DNA from: Chthoniobacteraceae bacterium
GTDB taxonomy: Bacteria; Verrucomicrobiota; Verrucomicrobiia; Chthoniobacterales; Chthoniobacteraceae
DNA length: 64,000 nt
Direction of reading: 5' to 3'
NCBI GenBank assembly: GCA_028293625.1
Contig: JAQGOL010000007.1
Span: forward strand, 1 to 64,000
The translations under genes were made by a program, and so were the position numbers. Under the pieces are notes generated by a model. The model did no database searches. It saw only the letters and a program-made list of their open reading frames with translations, and was not told where the DNA came from. Below are positions 26,585 through 36,426 of the stretch, one piece after another (within the stretch, counting starts at the first letter, position 1; every line of letters starts with the position of its first letter).

Positions 26585-27748
26585 ATGAACTCCCCCCGCC
26601 TGACATCCATCCTTTTTTCCCTTGCTCTGGCAACCACGGTTTACGGCCAGGATTCGGAGTACGCCGCGGCATTTGTAAACAAAGCGGGCGAAGCTCACGG
26701 AACGCTGGGAGAGAAAGCTGCCGGCTTTCTACTTGCCTACATGCCATCGAAGGATCAGGAAACCCTTACCACGGAGTTCCTGATGGAAAACCTCACGCTG
26801 GCATTCGAGGCGCGCGCGAAATTCCCGTGGGCAAAATCACTGCCTGAAGAGCGTTTTTTTAACGACGTCCTTCCGTACGCCGTGCTCGATGAAACCCGCG
26901 AATCATGGCGCAAAACTCTTCTCCCCACCGCAGCGGAGTTGGTTAAGGATTGCACAACGGCAAGTGAAGCGGCCCAAAAACTCAACGAGAAACTCTTTAG
27001 CGTTCTCAACGTCCACTACAACACGAACCGTCAGAGACCGAACCAAAGTCCGGCTGAATCAATGGCTCAAGGCCGCGCCACTTGTACAGGTCTGGCAATC
27101 CTCCTGGTCGATGCGTGCCGGGCGGTCGGCATCCCGGCCCGAGTAGCTGGCACAGCGCAATGGACGACTAAACCCGGCAACCATACTTGGGTGGAAATCT
27201 GGGACGGCCAATGGAAGTTTACCGGCGCCGACGAATTTGACCCCAAAGGGTTTAATCGCGGCTGGTTTGTCGGCGACGCTTCGAAAGCTGTCGCCAATGA
27301 TGCTGCCCATGCCATTTGGGCCAGCTCCTGGAAACCCGTCGATGGACGCTTTCCGATGGTTTGGAACCCCGCAGATCGCGCGGTAGGCGCGGCCAACGTA
27401 ACCACACGTTATACATCCAAGGGACCGGATGCGCCCGCCGGCCTCGCGCTACTGCATCTGCGCGTGACTTCACATCGGAAACCAGGCGTCGATACCCGCA
27501 TCGTTGTGACCGCGGAACTATGCGATCAGGAACGCCATCTGCTCGATACCCAACTTACCAAGGCCGGAACCGCCGACCTTAATGACACTGCTACTTTCAA
27601 GATCAAACCTGGCAACTACCTATGGCGCCTTCGTCGCGGCGACGAAATCCGAGAACTTCCCTTAAACATCAGCACACCTGCTGAAAGTACAGTTGAGCTG
27701 GAGTGGGAGAAGTTGGCACCGGCGGCCCAACAACTCACTTCACCGTAA
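26585..27748 (+). CDS. Secreted transglutaminase-like cysteine protease
   Basis: A protein of 387 residues with a signal peptide (TSILFSLALATTVYG, then Q). The transglutaminase-like core shows Cys167 in RATCTGLAILLVDACRAVGI, His200 in PGNHTWVEIWDG, and Asp216 in FTGADEFDP, a complete Cys-His-Asp triad. A C-terminal beta domain (about 285-375) follows. Such proteins cleave or cross-link peptides in the periplasm. It starts 64 bases after the hybrid kinase and may share its transcript. A hairpin terminator follows. Confidence 0.85.
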   Translation: MNSPRLTSILFSLALATTVYGQDSEYAAAFVNKAGEAHGTLGEKAAGFLLAYMPSKDQETLTTEFLMENLTLAFEARAKFPWAKSLPEERFFNDVLPYAVLDETRESWRKTLLPTAAELVKDCTTASEAAQKLNEKLFSVLNVHYNTNRQRPNQSPAESMAQGRATCTGLAILLVDACRAVGIPARVAGTAQWTTKPGNHTWVEIWDGQWKFTGADEFDPKGFNRGWFVGDASKAVANDAAHAIWASSWKPVDGRFPMVWNPADRAVGAANVTTRYTSKGPDAPAGLALLHLRVTSHRKPGVDTRIVVTAELCDQERHLLDTQLTKAGTADLNDTATFKIKPGNYLWRLRRGDEIRELPLNISTPAESTVELEWEKLAPAAQQLTSP

Positions 27749-27751
27749 GAA

Positions 27752-27782
27752 AAAACCGTCGCCCTCTCGCGCGAACGGTTTT
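27752..27782 (+). terminator. Hairpin after the transglutaminase gene
   Basis: AAAACCGT and ACGGTTTT form an 8-bp stem with a 15-base CG-rich loop, starting 4 bases past the stop. It separates this gene from the convergent polysaccharide locus. Confidence 0.55.
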
Positions 27783-27877
27783 CAAGCCTGCAAAGTTTGT
27801 CTTAGTCCTTGAATAGATCCACGCAAACTAATCCGGCAGATTTTGTGGTCAGACCTTATTGGAAGCAGATGTTGGCT

Positions 27878-28933
27878 TTATGAACTCTGCAACGGCAATA
27901 CCTCAGGTCCGTCTACCTTACTATTAGCGATTTCAATCGGCCTATTTCGGTAACGGATACCAGAGGACCATCGCTGGGCGGGACGCTCAACATATCTATA
28001 CAATAACCATGCAGCTCCAGTCGACACTCCAAGTGCAACTACCAGCACAACCAATTTACCGGGCATGGTATGAACGAAACGCAGGCTCAGATTAATGACT
28101 CGGCCGCCCACCGGCACGTGCAGAAGGTATAATGAATAAGAAACATTTCCAAAGAACAACCATGGCGCACTAAAGTTAATATCAACCAGCCCCAATATTA
28201 ACGCCGTAGCGATTGCTATACCAGCGATCACCCCTCCGTTAACAGCCCACGATCCAAAACCTAGAAGTATAATCCATAAAATAAACTGCTTACGTTTATG
28301 AAGACCAACGCGGAATTGGAATGCAGCCATTCCGAGCATGAAGAGAAACAGCCAGTGAAATAATAAATGCACCGGGGAAACCAGAAAAGCAAGGCATGCC
28401 AAACAACCAAATGTTGAGGTGCGGACAGGAACGGAACGGTGAGCAAGAATCGGAAATAGCAGACCAACTAACAAATAATACTGCAGTTCAATAGCAAGCG
28501 TCCAAAATACCGGATTCAGCCACGGATATCCAAAAAATACATTAATATATCCAAAATGTAAAAAGACCTGAGCAAATGAAAATTCGAATTGGGAGCCTTG
28601 AAAACCAGGAACCTTTGTAGAGACAAATCCTAAAATAATGATCGCAAGAATTGTGATAAGATACGGCGGGTCCAGCCTCACAACACGTTTTAGGAGAAAG
28701 ATACCGTAGTCGGAGAGACTATAGCGGCTGCGATGAAGGGCAAACGGAATGATGAACCCGGACATCACAAAAAACATCTCGACACCCAGCCACCCATACA
28801 AGCCCGATGTTTTCAAAAATCCATCCGGTAAAAATGCCGGATTTCCGCTGGTAAGATGGAACCAACAGACAGACAAAGCCGCAATTCCACGTAGCGCATC
28901 GAGTGTGGAAAATCTCGCGACCATTGAACTCAT
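27878..28933 (-). CDS. Acyltransferase 3 family membrane O-acyltransferase
   Basis: A protein of 351 residues from MSSMVARFSTLDALRGIAAL. An open extension upstream overlaps the preceding gene and was not used; MVARF at 28924 is an alternative. It has the acyltransferase-3 opening (LDALRGIAALSVCWFHL, His in the first helix), MSGFIIPFALHRSRY, and about ten membrane helices, ending in a basic tail with LLYRYVERPAQRW. It transfers an acyl group (commonly acetyl) to sugar hydroxyls across the inner membrane. As the last gene of the locus it should decorate the polysaccharide. Confidence 0.88.
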   Translation of the reverse strand: MSSMVARFSTLDALRGIAALSVCWFHLTSGNPAFLPDGFLKTSGLYGWLGVEMFFVMSGFIIPFALHRSRYSLSDYGIFLLKRVVRLDPPYLITILAIIILGFVSTKVPGFQGSQFEFSFAQVFLHFGYINVFFGYPWLNPVFWTLAIELQYYLLVGLLFPILAHRSVPVRTSTFGCLACLAFLVSPVHLLFHWLFLFMLGMAAFQFRVGLHKRKQFILWIILLGFGSWAVNGGVIAGIAIATALILGLVDINFSAPWLFFGNVSYSLYLLHVPVGGRVINLSLRFVHTMPGKLVVLVVALGVSTGAAWLLYRYVERPAQRWSSGIRYRNRPIEIANSKVDGPEVLPLQSS

Positions 28934-28952
28934 GGGTGGATACTTTAACCGA

Positions 28953-30689
28953 CTAATTGCCTTCGTCTCTTTCGACCCAGAAGTTTCCAAGCACAAGCAC
29001 ATCCATTCGAGTCCGCAGCATACAGCTTAGCGCTTGTTTGGGTGTCTGGACGATCGGCTCGTTTTCATTGAGCGAAGTATTAAGTAAAATCGGAACGCCA
29101 GTCCGTTTCCTAAATGCCTCAATTAAAGCGTGGTAAAGAGGATTTGTCTTTGTTGAGACCGTTTGCAAGCGGCCGGTCCCATCCACATGGACCACCGCCG
29201 GGATCTCATCGCGCTTTTCACTCCGAACAGTTAATACTTTTTCCATCGAAGGTGACGGCTCTGCAGCTTCAAACCAATCCCCTGCATACTCTTCAAGAAT
29301 GCTTGGAGCAAACGGACGGAACTTTTCCCGGAACTTAATCTTGAGATTGATGATTTCCTGCATGTCCCGCCTCCGGGGATCGGCAATGAGCGATCGGTTC
29401 CCCAATGCGCGTGCGCCGAACTCCATCCGGCCCTGGAACCATCCGACGACCTTCCCTTCAAGAAGCGCATCAATCGTCTTTTCTATGAGAGGCGCTTGTT
29501 CCATTCGCTCACTTCTGACAGGTTCGCCTTCGATCGCCGCCAGGCATTCGCTCTCGCTCGCTTCATCTCCCCAGTATGCGTGATCAAGCACGAAGGATCG
29601 CGGTTTTTTAAGTCCACGATGCCATACATGGAAAGCAGCACCCAGTGCCGTCCCGTTGTCAGCCGCTCCTACCGGAACGAATACATGACGGAATGGAGTA
29701 TTTCGACTGACTTTTCCATTGGCGACGGAATTCATAGCCACACCACCTGCCAGGCAGACCTGGTCGACCGGATACTTGGCGTGGAGCCGATTCAGAAGGT
29801 GGAACACGATTTCCTCGGTTACCGCCTGAAGCGAAGCCGCGATGTTTTCGTGCTTCTTGGTCAGCTCCGCGCGCGACACGCGCGCCGGTCCCAATTCTTT
29901 TTCCAGGCGCGCACTGTGAAACGGATTAACTTGCGGTACTCCGCCGTTCCAAGACATGGCGATTCCCTGCCGATGATGAGTAAAGTAATCAAGATTGAGG
30001 GCAAAGGTATCACCTCGAGGGAAAATCAGCCGGCGAAAAAACTCAAGATACTCGGGCTCCCCGTATGGCGCCAAACCCATCACCTTGTATTCATCGCCAT
30101 AAGCCGGAAAGCCAAGGTAAAGAGTGATCGCATTGTAAAGCAATCCGAGTGAATGCGGATAGTAGACCCGATCAAATTCAGTAATCTCCAACCCTTCTCC
30201 ACCCGCTAGTAGAGTGCTGGTAAAATCGCCCATTCCATCCACGGATAACACAGCAGATTTCTCGCTCCCGCTGACAAAAAAGGAACTTGCGACGTGCGCA
30301 AGATGATGTTCGACGTGATGAAACTGTGCGCGAATTTTCTCAGGAGCACAGCCAGCGGCCTCCGCAAACTGCGCAGGCAGACCCGCCACCTTCGCCTGAC
30401 GCTGCAAGCGTCCAAGTGCGCGTCGCAGCATCCCGGGCTGTTTTAAAGTGAATAGAAGCTTTCGGCCAAGGTTTGCACGCGGATCAAAGGAGAGCGCGAC
30501 ATGGTCAACGTCCCCGGCGGAGATGCCGCCGAGCTTCAAACATTGTCGAATCGATTCAGCTGGAAACCCCGCCCAATGCTTGATTCGGTTGAAACGTTCT
30601 TCCTCGCAGGCGGCCACCAGTTGACCGTCCTGAATTAGTGCCGCCGAAGAGTCGCCGTGATATGCGTTGATGCCTAAAATATTTACCAT
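28953..30689 (-). CDS. Carbamoyltransferase (NodU/CmcH/TobZ family)
   Basis: A protein of 578 residues, full length for the family. The N-terminal Kae1-like fold starts GINAYHGDSSAAL (His11). The metal-binding His cluster is at 124-129 (HHVEHH) with Asp151 in SVDGMGDFTST and Asp344 in VGAADNGTALG. The C-terminal YrdC-like part has WFQGRMEFGARALGNRSLIA (417-436) and NTSLNENEPIV. It uses carbamoyl phosphate and ATP to O-carbamoylate a sugar. Its place between a glycosyltransferase and an acyltransferase indicates that the polysaccharide or one of its precursors is carbamoylated. Confidence 0.92.
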   Translation of the reverse strand: MVNILGINAYHGDSSAALIQDGQLVAACEEERFNRIKHWAGFPAESIRQCLKLGGISAGDVDHVALSFDPRANLGRKLLFTLKQPGMLRRALGRLQRQAKVAGLPAQFAEAAGCAPEKIRAQFHHVEHHLAHVASSFFVSGSEKSAVLSVDGMGDFTSTLLAGGEGLEITEFDRVYYPHSLGLLYNAITLYLGFPAYGDEYKVMGLAPYGEPEYLEFFRRLIFPRGDTFALNLDYFTHHRQGIAMSWNGGVPQVNPFHSARLEKELGPARVSRAELTKKHENIAASLQAVTEEIVFHLLNRLHAKYPVDQVCLAGGVAMNSVANGKVSRNTPFRHVFVPVGAADNGTALGAAFHVWHRGLKKPRSFVLDHAYWGDEASESECLAAIEGEPVRSERMEQAPLIEKTIDALLEGKVVGWFQGRMEFGARALGNRSLIADPRRRDMQEIINLKIKFREKFRPFAPSILEEYAGDWFEAAEPSPSMEKVLTVRSEKRDEIPAVVHVDGTGRLQTVSTKTNPLYHALIEAFRKRTGVPILLNTSLNENEPIVQTPKQALSCMLRTRMDVLVLGNFWVERDEGN

Positions 30690-30716
30690 GGGAAAAGAAA
30701 AAGTCGCGCGACTGGC

Positions 30717-31514
30717 TTACTGCAGGCCACGGTCAGCGCCGTTGGATTGGCTCTGATTCCAGCGCCGTTCAAGGAGATAAAGCGAGAGGATGAGTTCGGC
30801 CACCGTTCGCTGCAAAACATACCACCACCCCGCCCAGCCGTCGAAGATCAAACCTTTGGCAAAGAGTGTGTAGAAAAAAACCAGAAATGGCGCCGGGACA
30901 ATTGCACGCCGGACGCGATCAGGCGCACTCAGCTGTGCGGGGTTGAGAGAAAGCAGTTTGTCAGCTTCAAGCGCGGCGTAGCGCGCTTGAGCAATCAGCC
31001 ACGCCAGAAGCGGCTTGCGATCATCGTGAAAGATCAAGTTCCGCAAATGCGTGGAAGCGCCGTCTATCTCGAGATGTTGCGTGTGCCCGTCCTGCACATA
31101 TTGGGCAGCATCAGGGCGGAAGAGCACGGCGCGTGGGGGATAAAGATTCCCTCGGACCGGACTGCCGTAAACGCAAAAGGTAAACGAAGCAAAGTAAGCG
31201 GCAACGGCCGGATCCGGCCGCATGGCATCGAGTTCCTTTATCAGTCCTTCACTTAACACATAGTCCGCATCGAGACTTAAAACCCATTCAGATCGGATTT
31301 GTTCCAACCCAAAATTCCATTGGGCGGAATGGGTATCAAAATCACGATCAAGGCACTGAACAGATGGAAATTCGTTGAGAATTGCCTTGGTCTCGTCCGT
31401 GCTGCCGCTGTCAATCACTACAATTCGCGATGCCCACTTTAATTGTTCCAACGTGCGCCTCAAGTTGGGAGCCTCGTTGAAGGTAAGCAAGAGCGGGGTG
31501 ATCTGCTTTAGCAT
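30717..31514 (-). CDS. Family 2 glycosyltransferase (WaaE/KdtX-like)
   Basis: A protein of 265 residues. The GT-A start (ITPLLLTFNEAPNLRRTLEQ) is followed by VVIDSGSTDETKAI and the metal-binding LSLDADYVLSEGL, then FASFTFCVYGSPVRGNLYPP and HLEIDGASTHLRNLIFHDDR. This matches WaaE-like beta-1,4-glucosyltransferases of lipopolysaccharide cores. A hydrophobic C-terminal segment may attach it to the membrane. It sits 2 bases after the methyltransferase gene (31517-32170), so translation is coupled. Confidence 0.85.
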   Translation of the reverse strand: MLKQITPLLLTFNEAPNLRRTLEQLKWASRIVVIDSGSTDETKAILNEFPSVQCLDRDFDTHSAQWNFGLEQIRSEWVLSLDADYVLSEGLIKELDAMRPDPAVAAYFASFTFCVYGSPVRGNLYPPRAVLFRPDAAQYVQDGHTQHLEIDGASTHLRNLIFHDDRKPLLAWLIAQARYAALEADKLLSLNPAQLSAPDRVRRAIVPAPFLVFFYTLFAKGLIFDGWAGWWYVLQRTVAELILSLYLLERRWNQSQSNGADRGLQ

Positions 31515-31516
31515 GC

Positions 31517-32170
31517 TTACTGATTCTTTGGTTTATCCCCGGCCATTGCCATCGTCATCCAAAGCCAAGGAATTCTACCCGCCCCCCGAAACTGAAGGTT
31601 TTCAAACCCGGTCTCGCGCAGAATTTCACCGAGCGTGTTCCGGCTCCAGAGCTTGATATGGCCTCCATCCCAAAGCGGGTTGGCATGCGTGTCCCATTGA
31701 TTGGTGAGAGCGATAGCCAGATTTTTGAGGAAACCATGGTAAGGCGTCGTGCAAATAAAACGGCCGCCCGGACGAAGCGCTTTAAAACAACCTTTGGCAT
31801 ACTCCCGTGGAGAATAGAGATGCTCCACTACCTCTGTGCTAACAACCAGATCAAACGGCTGTTCGCGGAGATTATCCAGAATCTGTTCGTTTGCAGGAAG
31901 AATTTCAAATCGTGCTTTGGGATAAGACTTTCGCGCCAAGGCAATCCCGCTTTCGCTAAGATCGACCCCCACAACCTCACATCCGAGCTCCAAAAACTTA
32001 CCCACAGTGTAACCGTTGCCGCACCCGACATCCAGCACACGCGTCCCGTGAGTTAGCTCCGGACATAGTTTGAACAACGCAGGCAGGAAATGCCGATGCA
32101 TGTGGGTTGGCGCCTGGTTGGCAAACCCGTAATCCCGGTAACCCTCGTTGCTGCTGATCGAGTCGCTCAT
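31517..32170 (-). CDS. Class I SAM-dependent methyltransferase
   Basis: A protein of 217 residues with motif I VLDVGCGNGYTVGKFLELG, the acidic ribose-binding residue in VVGVDLSESG, and post-motif VVSTEVVEHLYSPREY. The fold is that of UbiG/Bud23-like small-molecule methyltransferases. It probably methylates a sugar or a glycolipid intermediate. Its start overlaps the previous gene by 4 bases (ATGA), typical of this locus. Confidence 0.85.
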   Translation of the reverse strand: MSDSISSNEGYRDYGFANQAPTHMHRHFLPALFKLCPELTHGTRVLDVGCGNGYTVGKFLELGCEVVGVDLSESGIALARKSYPKARFEILPANEQILDNLREQPFDLVVSTEVVEHLYSPREYAKGCFKALRPGGRFICTTPYHGFLKNLAIALTNQWDTHANPLWDGGHIKLWSRNTLGEILRETGFENLQFRGAGRIPWLWMTMAMAGDKPKNQ

Positions 32171-33330
32171 AGAATTTTCAGGTAGAGTCCTTGCAAAGAT
32201 TTTCCCATCGCGGCAAGCGAGTACCGCTCCACGGTCAATCGACGGGCGTTACGCCCCAAAGCGGAGCACAAATCCGGCTCGCTTAGAACTCGATCCAAAG
32301 CCGCTGCAAGCGCGCCAACGGAAGGTTCAACCACAAGACCGGCCTGATATGTTTCCACTTCGGCAGCAATAGCCACTCCTTTTGTAAGTATCACCGGTAA
32401 TCCTGCCGCAAGCGCTTCCACGGCTGCGATCCCAAAATTTTCGGAATACGACGGCAAGCAAAAAACGGATGCGGCAGACAACGCAGAGAGCTTTTCGCGC
32501 CCGGAAAGAAAACCAGGCCAGATTACTTCGTTCGCGATGCCGAGCTGCACAGCCTTAGCCTTCAAACTTGCAATGTAGGCTGGCTGACCGCTTCCAGCTA
32601 TCACCAAGCGCCCATTGGGAAACCGTTTGCTCACACAGGCAAAAGCAGCCAGGAGCAATTCAACGCCTTTCTTTGGATCCAATCTTGATAGAAAGAGGAT
32701 CTGCGGATGCGCATTTGATTCAGGCGATCCGCCGCCAGGAAGATCCGAGTCGGACACTACGGCAAACTCTTCAACATCAATCCCAAGCGGGATCATTGCA
32801 GCGACTGCGCGAACACCAGATGCTTCAGCCTCCGCTTTTTCCTGCTCACTGGTGTAATGAATCGCAGCCGCTCCGTTGATTAGCGGTTGCTCTACCAGAC
32901 GAAATGAAAGCGATTTCAACCAACGCCGCCGGTTTTCCATTCCCCATCGGTTCAGAACCCCCAGCGGACGAATTATATAGGGAACGGCAGCCGCTCGTGC
33001 GGTCCGAGCTGCGGCCCCGCTGGCAAATGAAAACAGGGCATGCACATGCACCAGATCGTAATCACTAACATGTTGCTTGAGCCACCGATATAACGGCCAC
33101 GATCCCTTATAAAATTCTGTCTGTTTGGAAAAATAAAAATACCCGATACCGTCCCTCTCCAGCCGCATCCCCAAAGGCATCTTCGTGTGTTTTCCAGGAC
33201 CATCGTCGTCGGTTGTTGCAATGTCTACTTCTACTCCGGCATCGCGCAGCGCCCTCGCCATCATGGGTAACGCAAAGCTTGGCCCACCCTGCGAAGGCGA
33301 GAGTGAGGGAATAACATGGAGAACTTTCAT
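32167..33330 (-). CDS. Family 4 glycosyltransferase
   Basis: A protein of 387 residues from MKVLHVIPSLSPSQGGPSFA; an 18-codon upstream extension lacks GT4 character. The GT-B fold shows the Gly-rich N-loop (SQGGPSFALP), IIRPLGVLNRWGM, the domain-2 donor region LFLSRLDPKKGVELLLAAFA, and the E-x7-E motif (SYSENFGIAAVEALAAGLP). A retaining nucleotide-sugar transferase of the cytoplasmic face. Its stop overlaps the next gene by 4 bases. Confidence 0.88.
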   Translation of the reverse strand: MKVLHVIPSLSPSQGGPSFALPMMARALRDAGVEVDIATTDDDGPGKHTKMPLGMRLERDGIGYFYFSKQTEFYKGSWPLYRWLKQHVSDYDLVHVHALFSFASGAAARTARAAAVPYIIRPLGVLNRWGMENRRRWLKSLSFRLVEQPLINGAAAIHYTSEQEKAEAEASGVRAVAAMIPLGIDVEEFAVVSDSDLPGGGSPESNAHPQILFLSRLDPKKGVELLLAAFACVSKRFPNGRLVIAGSGQPAYIASLKAKAVQLGIANEVIWPGFLSGREKLSALSAASVFCLPSYSENFGIAAVEALAAGLPVILTKGVAIAAEVETYQAGLVVEPSVGALAAALDRVLSEPDLCSALGRNARRLTVERYSLAAMGKSLQGLYLKIL

Positions 33331-33491
33331 TGCAGAAAGTGCTTGCAGAAGCAACCGGTAACGGCCGCGAAAAGCCGCGGGCAAAAGTTGAAGGAAACAG
33401 CGGCTGCGAAAATCAAAACAGGAGAATAGTCTGCCGGCTCCAACCGTTCACATCGAGCGCCATGAACTTGCAATTTAATCGGCATCACCCG

Positions 33492-35327
33492 TCACCCCGC
33501 TTCGTAAGTAGTCTCAATTTTCATTCGCTTGCACCAAGTCGCCAGCATGAACACGCTCCACTTCTGATACCAACTCTGTGCACGCACCCCATTGCATTCG
33601 CCACCGGACTTGAAAACTTCCTTCCAGTCCTCGGCCAGCCATTGCTCAAACGGAAACGAAAATCCGCGTTTCGGACGTTTGGCAACCCAATCAGGCACTT
33701 CGGGCACCGCTTGTAGCAGCAACCCTTTACCTCGCTGCAGTCGCATGACGGCCGGCACTTGGCTAAGAACTTCAACAAGGCGCCTATCCACAAAAGGAAC
33801 CCGCAATTCCAAACCGCAAGCCATGCTCATTACGTCACTGTCACGCAGTAACTGGTTACGCATATAGGAACCTAACTCCAACACACTTACCTCATCTTCG
33901 GCAGTCGGCTGAATTTCTTTTCTCAATATCAGAGGCTGACAGAATTGCGTAGCGGTCCCGGTAAAAGCACTGGTAAGCCGCGCAGCTTCGTCGCGGGTAT
34001 AAATCCCTCGGTAGGCACGGTATGCAGCTTCAAATGTAGGCGATTGCTGAAGAAAATCTCCCAACCGCCGGCCCGGACCACTTCGCGAATAACGGGCAAG
34101 CACCCTGCCTCCCAGAATACGGAGCGGCTTGATCACATTAAACTGACGGCTCCAATTCACCATCCGCGGCACCCGCTGGAATGATGGATACCCACCGAAC
34201 AATTCGTCCCCGCCCAAGCCGGATAAAACTACTTTCATCCCTTGATTCCGAGCAAAGGTTGAAACCGCGTAAGTATTAAAACCATCAATGGTCGGTTGAT
34301 CGATACGGGGAAGAAATTCGTCAAACAAGCTCCTTCCTATCCTGGCATCCAGGCGCCAGTCGTTATGCTGAGTTCCAAAGTGGTCTGCGGTTTTGCGTGC
34401 TACATCGCCTTCATTGAAGGCGGGGTCATCAAAGCTGATTGAAAACGTCCGGATATCGTCATGACCGGCTGCTCGCGCCAATGCCAAAAGTGCAGTCGAA
34501 TCGATTCCACCGCTTAGAAATATCCCCACCGGCACGTCGCTGACAAAGTGATGACTTACCGAATCGGTCAGCGCCCCCCTCACCTCCGCCACCGTGCGAC
34601 TACTCGAAGAATCAGCGGAAAATCGGAACGACCAAAACGGCTCCATTTTCATACTTCCACGGCGCCAAAAGAGCCGATGCCCCGCCGGCAAACAACGAAT
34701 TCCTGCGACAAGGGTCTCCGGTTCGGAAACTGAGCCCGTTTGGAAAAAGCTAAACACTCCGGCAGGGTTCAGAGTTCTGGGAATCCGTTCGCTCCCAAGT
34801 AATGCACACAACTCCGAGGCAAAGAGCAACTCACCATTTGTGGATTGATGATAATAAAGCGGCTTAATTCCAAGGGGATCACGGGCAAGGAAACAGCTTT
34901 GCTCATGCTCGTCCCAAATCGCGAACGCGAACATTCCCCGCAATCGCTCAACGCATGCGGCACCATCCCGTTCATACAGCCGAAGAATGACCTCCGTATC
35001 TGATTCAGAATGAAAATGAATCCCGGACTGGACCAATTCGTCGCGCAACTCGCGGAAATTATAGATTTCACCGTTAAAGCTGATCCAATAGCGCGGAGTA
35101 ACTGTGTCGGAAGCCGTTGCGTGGATGCTCATCGGCTGATGACCGGCTGAGCTTAAGTCAAGAATAGCCAGCCGTGTATGAACCAAGGCGACGATGCCAT
35201 TATCCGAAATAAACTCCCCGTGATCATCCGGCCCGCGGTGCTCGAGGAGCGCGCGCATGCTGCGAGCAATACTCCCCAGACTTTCTCGGCTCAACTCGTG
35301 ACTAACTATGCCTGCGATCCCACACAT
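33492..35327 (-). CDS. asnB: Glutamine-dependent asparagine synthase family protein
   Basis: A protein of 611 residues. The N-terminal glutaminase domain has catalytic Cys2 (MCGIAGIVSH), Arg in HTRLAILDLS, SFNGEIYNFRELRDE and SESDTEVILRLYE. The synthetase domain has the PP-loop GIFLSGGIDSTALLAL and LSGLGGDELFGGYPSFQRVP. AsnB-like genes are frequent in polysaccharide clusters (WbpS and LPS-amidating homologues), where they are thought to amidate uronic acids or similar acidic sugars. Location here favours that role over asparagine supply (inference). The 161-base gap after it toward the GT4 gene holds no gene. Confidence 0.88.
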   Translation of the reverse strand: MCGIAGIVSHELSRESLGSIARSMRALLEHRGPDDHGEFISDNGIVALVHTRLAILDLSSAGHQPMSIHATASDTVTPRYWISFNGEIYNFRELRDELVQSGIHFHSESDTEVILRLYERDGAACVERLRGMFAFAIWDEHEQSCFLARDPLGIKPLYYHQSTNGELLFASELCALLGSERIPRTLNPAGVFSFFQTGSVSEPETLVAGIRCLPAGHRLFWRRGSMKMEPFWSFRFSADSSSSRTVAEVRGALTDSVSHHFVSDVPVGIFLSGGIDSTALLALARAAGHDDIRTFSISFDDPAFNEGDVARKTADHFGTQHNDWRLDARIGRSLFDEFLPRIDQPTIDGFNTYAVSTFARNQGMKVVLSGLGGDELFGGYPSFQRVPRMVNWSRQFNVIKPLRILGGRVLARYSRSGPGRRLGDFLQQSPTFEAAYRAYRGIYTRDEAARLTSAFTGTATQFCQPLILRKEIQPTAEDEVSVLELGSYMRNQLLRDSDVMSMACGLELRVPFVDRRLVEVLSQVPAVMRLQRGKGLLLQAVPEVPDWVAKRPKRGFSFPFEQWLAEDWKEVFKSGGECNGVRAQSWYQKWSVFMLATWCKRMKIETTYEAG

Positions 35328-35355
35328 TCTGTTTATCCTCTTAACAAGAGACCGG

Positions 35356-36426
35356 CTACACTGCTTCTTTCATGCCGATCGGACTGGAATGATTGCCATT
35401 TGCAACTAGATCCTGAAGGAATCCCAATACCTGCGTTCGCACGCTCTCTTCATCTATACCCGCAAGGCACTCATGGTTATTATCCACGCACTCCGTTAGG
35501 AAACAACCTTCACACGCCAACCGCTTCCGCACAATCAAGCGCCGAGTAACATCCGGATCCCACGCACCAGGTGCGTTGCGAGCGCTCATCACCACAGCCA
35601 CCGGACACTCAACGGCCGCGGCCATATGCATGGGACCAGTGTCATTGCCAATATAAGCAGTGGCCAGTCGAAGCAATTCAAAGATTTCAGGAAGACTCAA
35701 ATTGCGGTTAAGAAAGATCAAACGATCAAATCGCCCCCCTATCTCCTGCCGATAAGCAGTCAACTCCTTCGCATTGCCGAGAGCAATTATCGGCAAATTC
35801 AATTGCTGATTAATTGAATCAAGCACACTTGCGTAACGTTCCAGAGGCCATCGTTGAGTTGAGACTTTGCCGCCGCCGCAAAACACCAAAAAGGAAGAAT
35901 TCACCTCAACACCGGCTTCAATCAAAGCTGCTTTCACACTTAATCGGGCAGCTTCATTAACGGGAATAGCATATTTTGGCGTCCCACCCTCAATTCCATG
36001 CTGGCGCAGCAAATTGATTAGCCGCGATGGCTCGTTATCCCTCCACTCAGGCATATGATTGGCTTCAGAAAAACCGAGTAACTCGTTAACTCCGGTCGCG
36101 CGAAGAAAAAGCCGCTTACGGTGGAGGGTTCGAAGCGATTCCCGTTCCTGCGGCAAAGCGATCAATAGGTCAGGTCCAAGACGGCGTACTGTCCAAAACA
36201 TTCTCCAATAACTTAGAAATCCACGACCGCTCCGATAAGTAGCAAGCTCATCGAAAATACCAAGTTCCGCGATTACTTCATTAACGCTGACCTTTCCGGA
36301 AACAGTCTCGTCGCTCAATAAGATTAGCTGAGCGTCGGGATAATGCTCCCGAATCAGCCGGAACGATGGGATGGCGCATATCGAGTCCCCAAGATGGCCG
36401 GTTCGAAAAACAACGATTTTTTTCAC
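35356..36426 (-). CDS. Family 9 glycosyltransferase (heptosyltransferase-like)
   Basis: A protein of 356 residues. It opens with KKIVVFRTGHLGDSICAIPS, the GT9 signature of ADP-heptose:LPS heptosyltransferases. The donor site is in IGNDTGPMHMAAAVECPVAV, and the C-terminus has a Cys cluster (CEGCFLTECVDNNHECLAG) as in some WaaF-like proteins. It may add heptose or a related sugar on the cytoplasmic side. Start overlaps the preceding gene by 4 bases. Confidence 0.88.
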   Translation of the reverse strand: MKKIVVFRTGHLGDSICAIPSFRLIREHYPDAQLILLSDETVSGKVSVNEVIAELGIFDELATYRSGRGFLSYWRMFWTVRRLGPDLLIALPQERESLRTLHRKRLFLRATGVNELLGFSEANHMPEWRDNEPSRLINLLRQHGIEGGTPKYAIPVNEAARLSVKAALIEAGVEVNSSFLVFCGGGKVSTQRWPLERYASVLDSINQQLNLPIIALGNAKELTAYRQEIGGRFDRLIFLNRNLSLPEIFELLRLATAYIGNDTGPMHMAAAVECPVAVVMSARNAPGAWDPDVTRRLIVRKRLACEGCFLTECVDNNHECLAGIDEESVRTQVLGFLQDLVANGNHSSPIGMKEAV

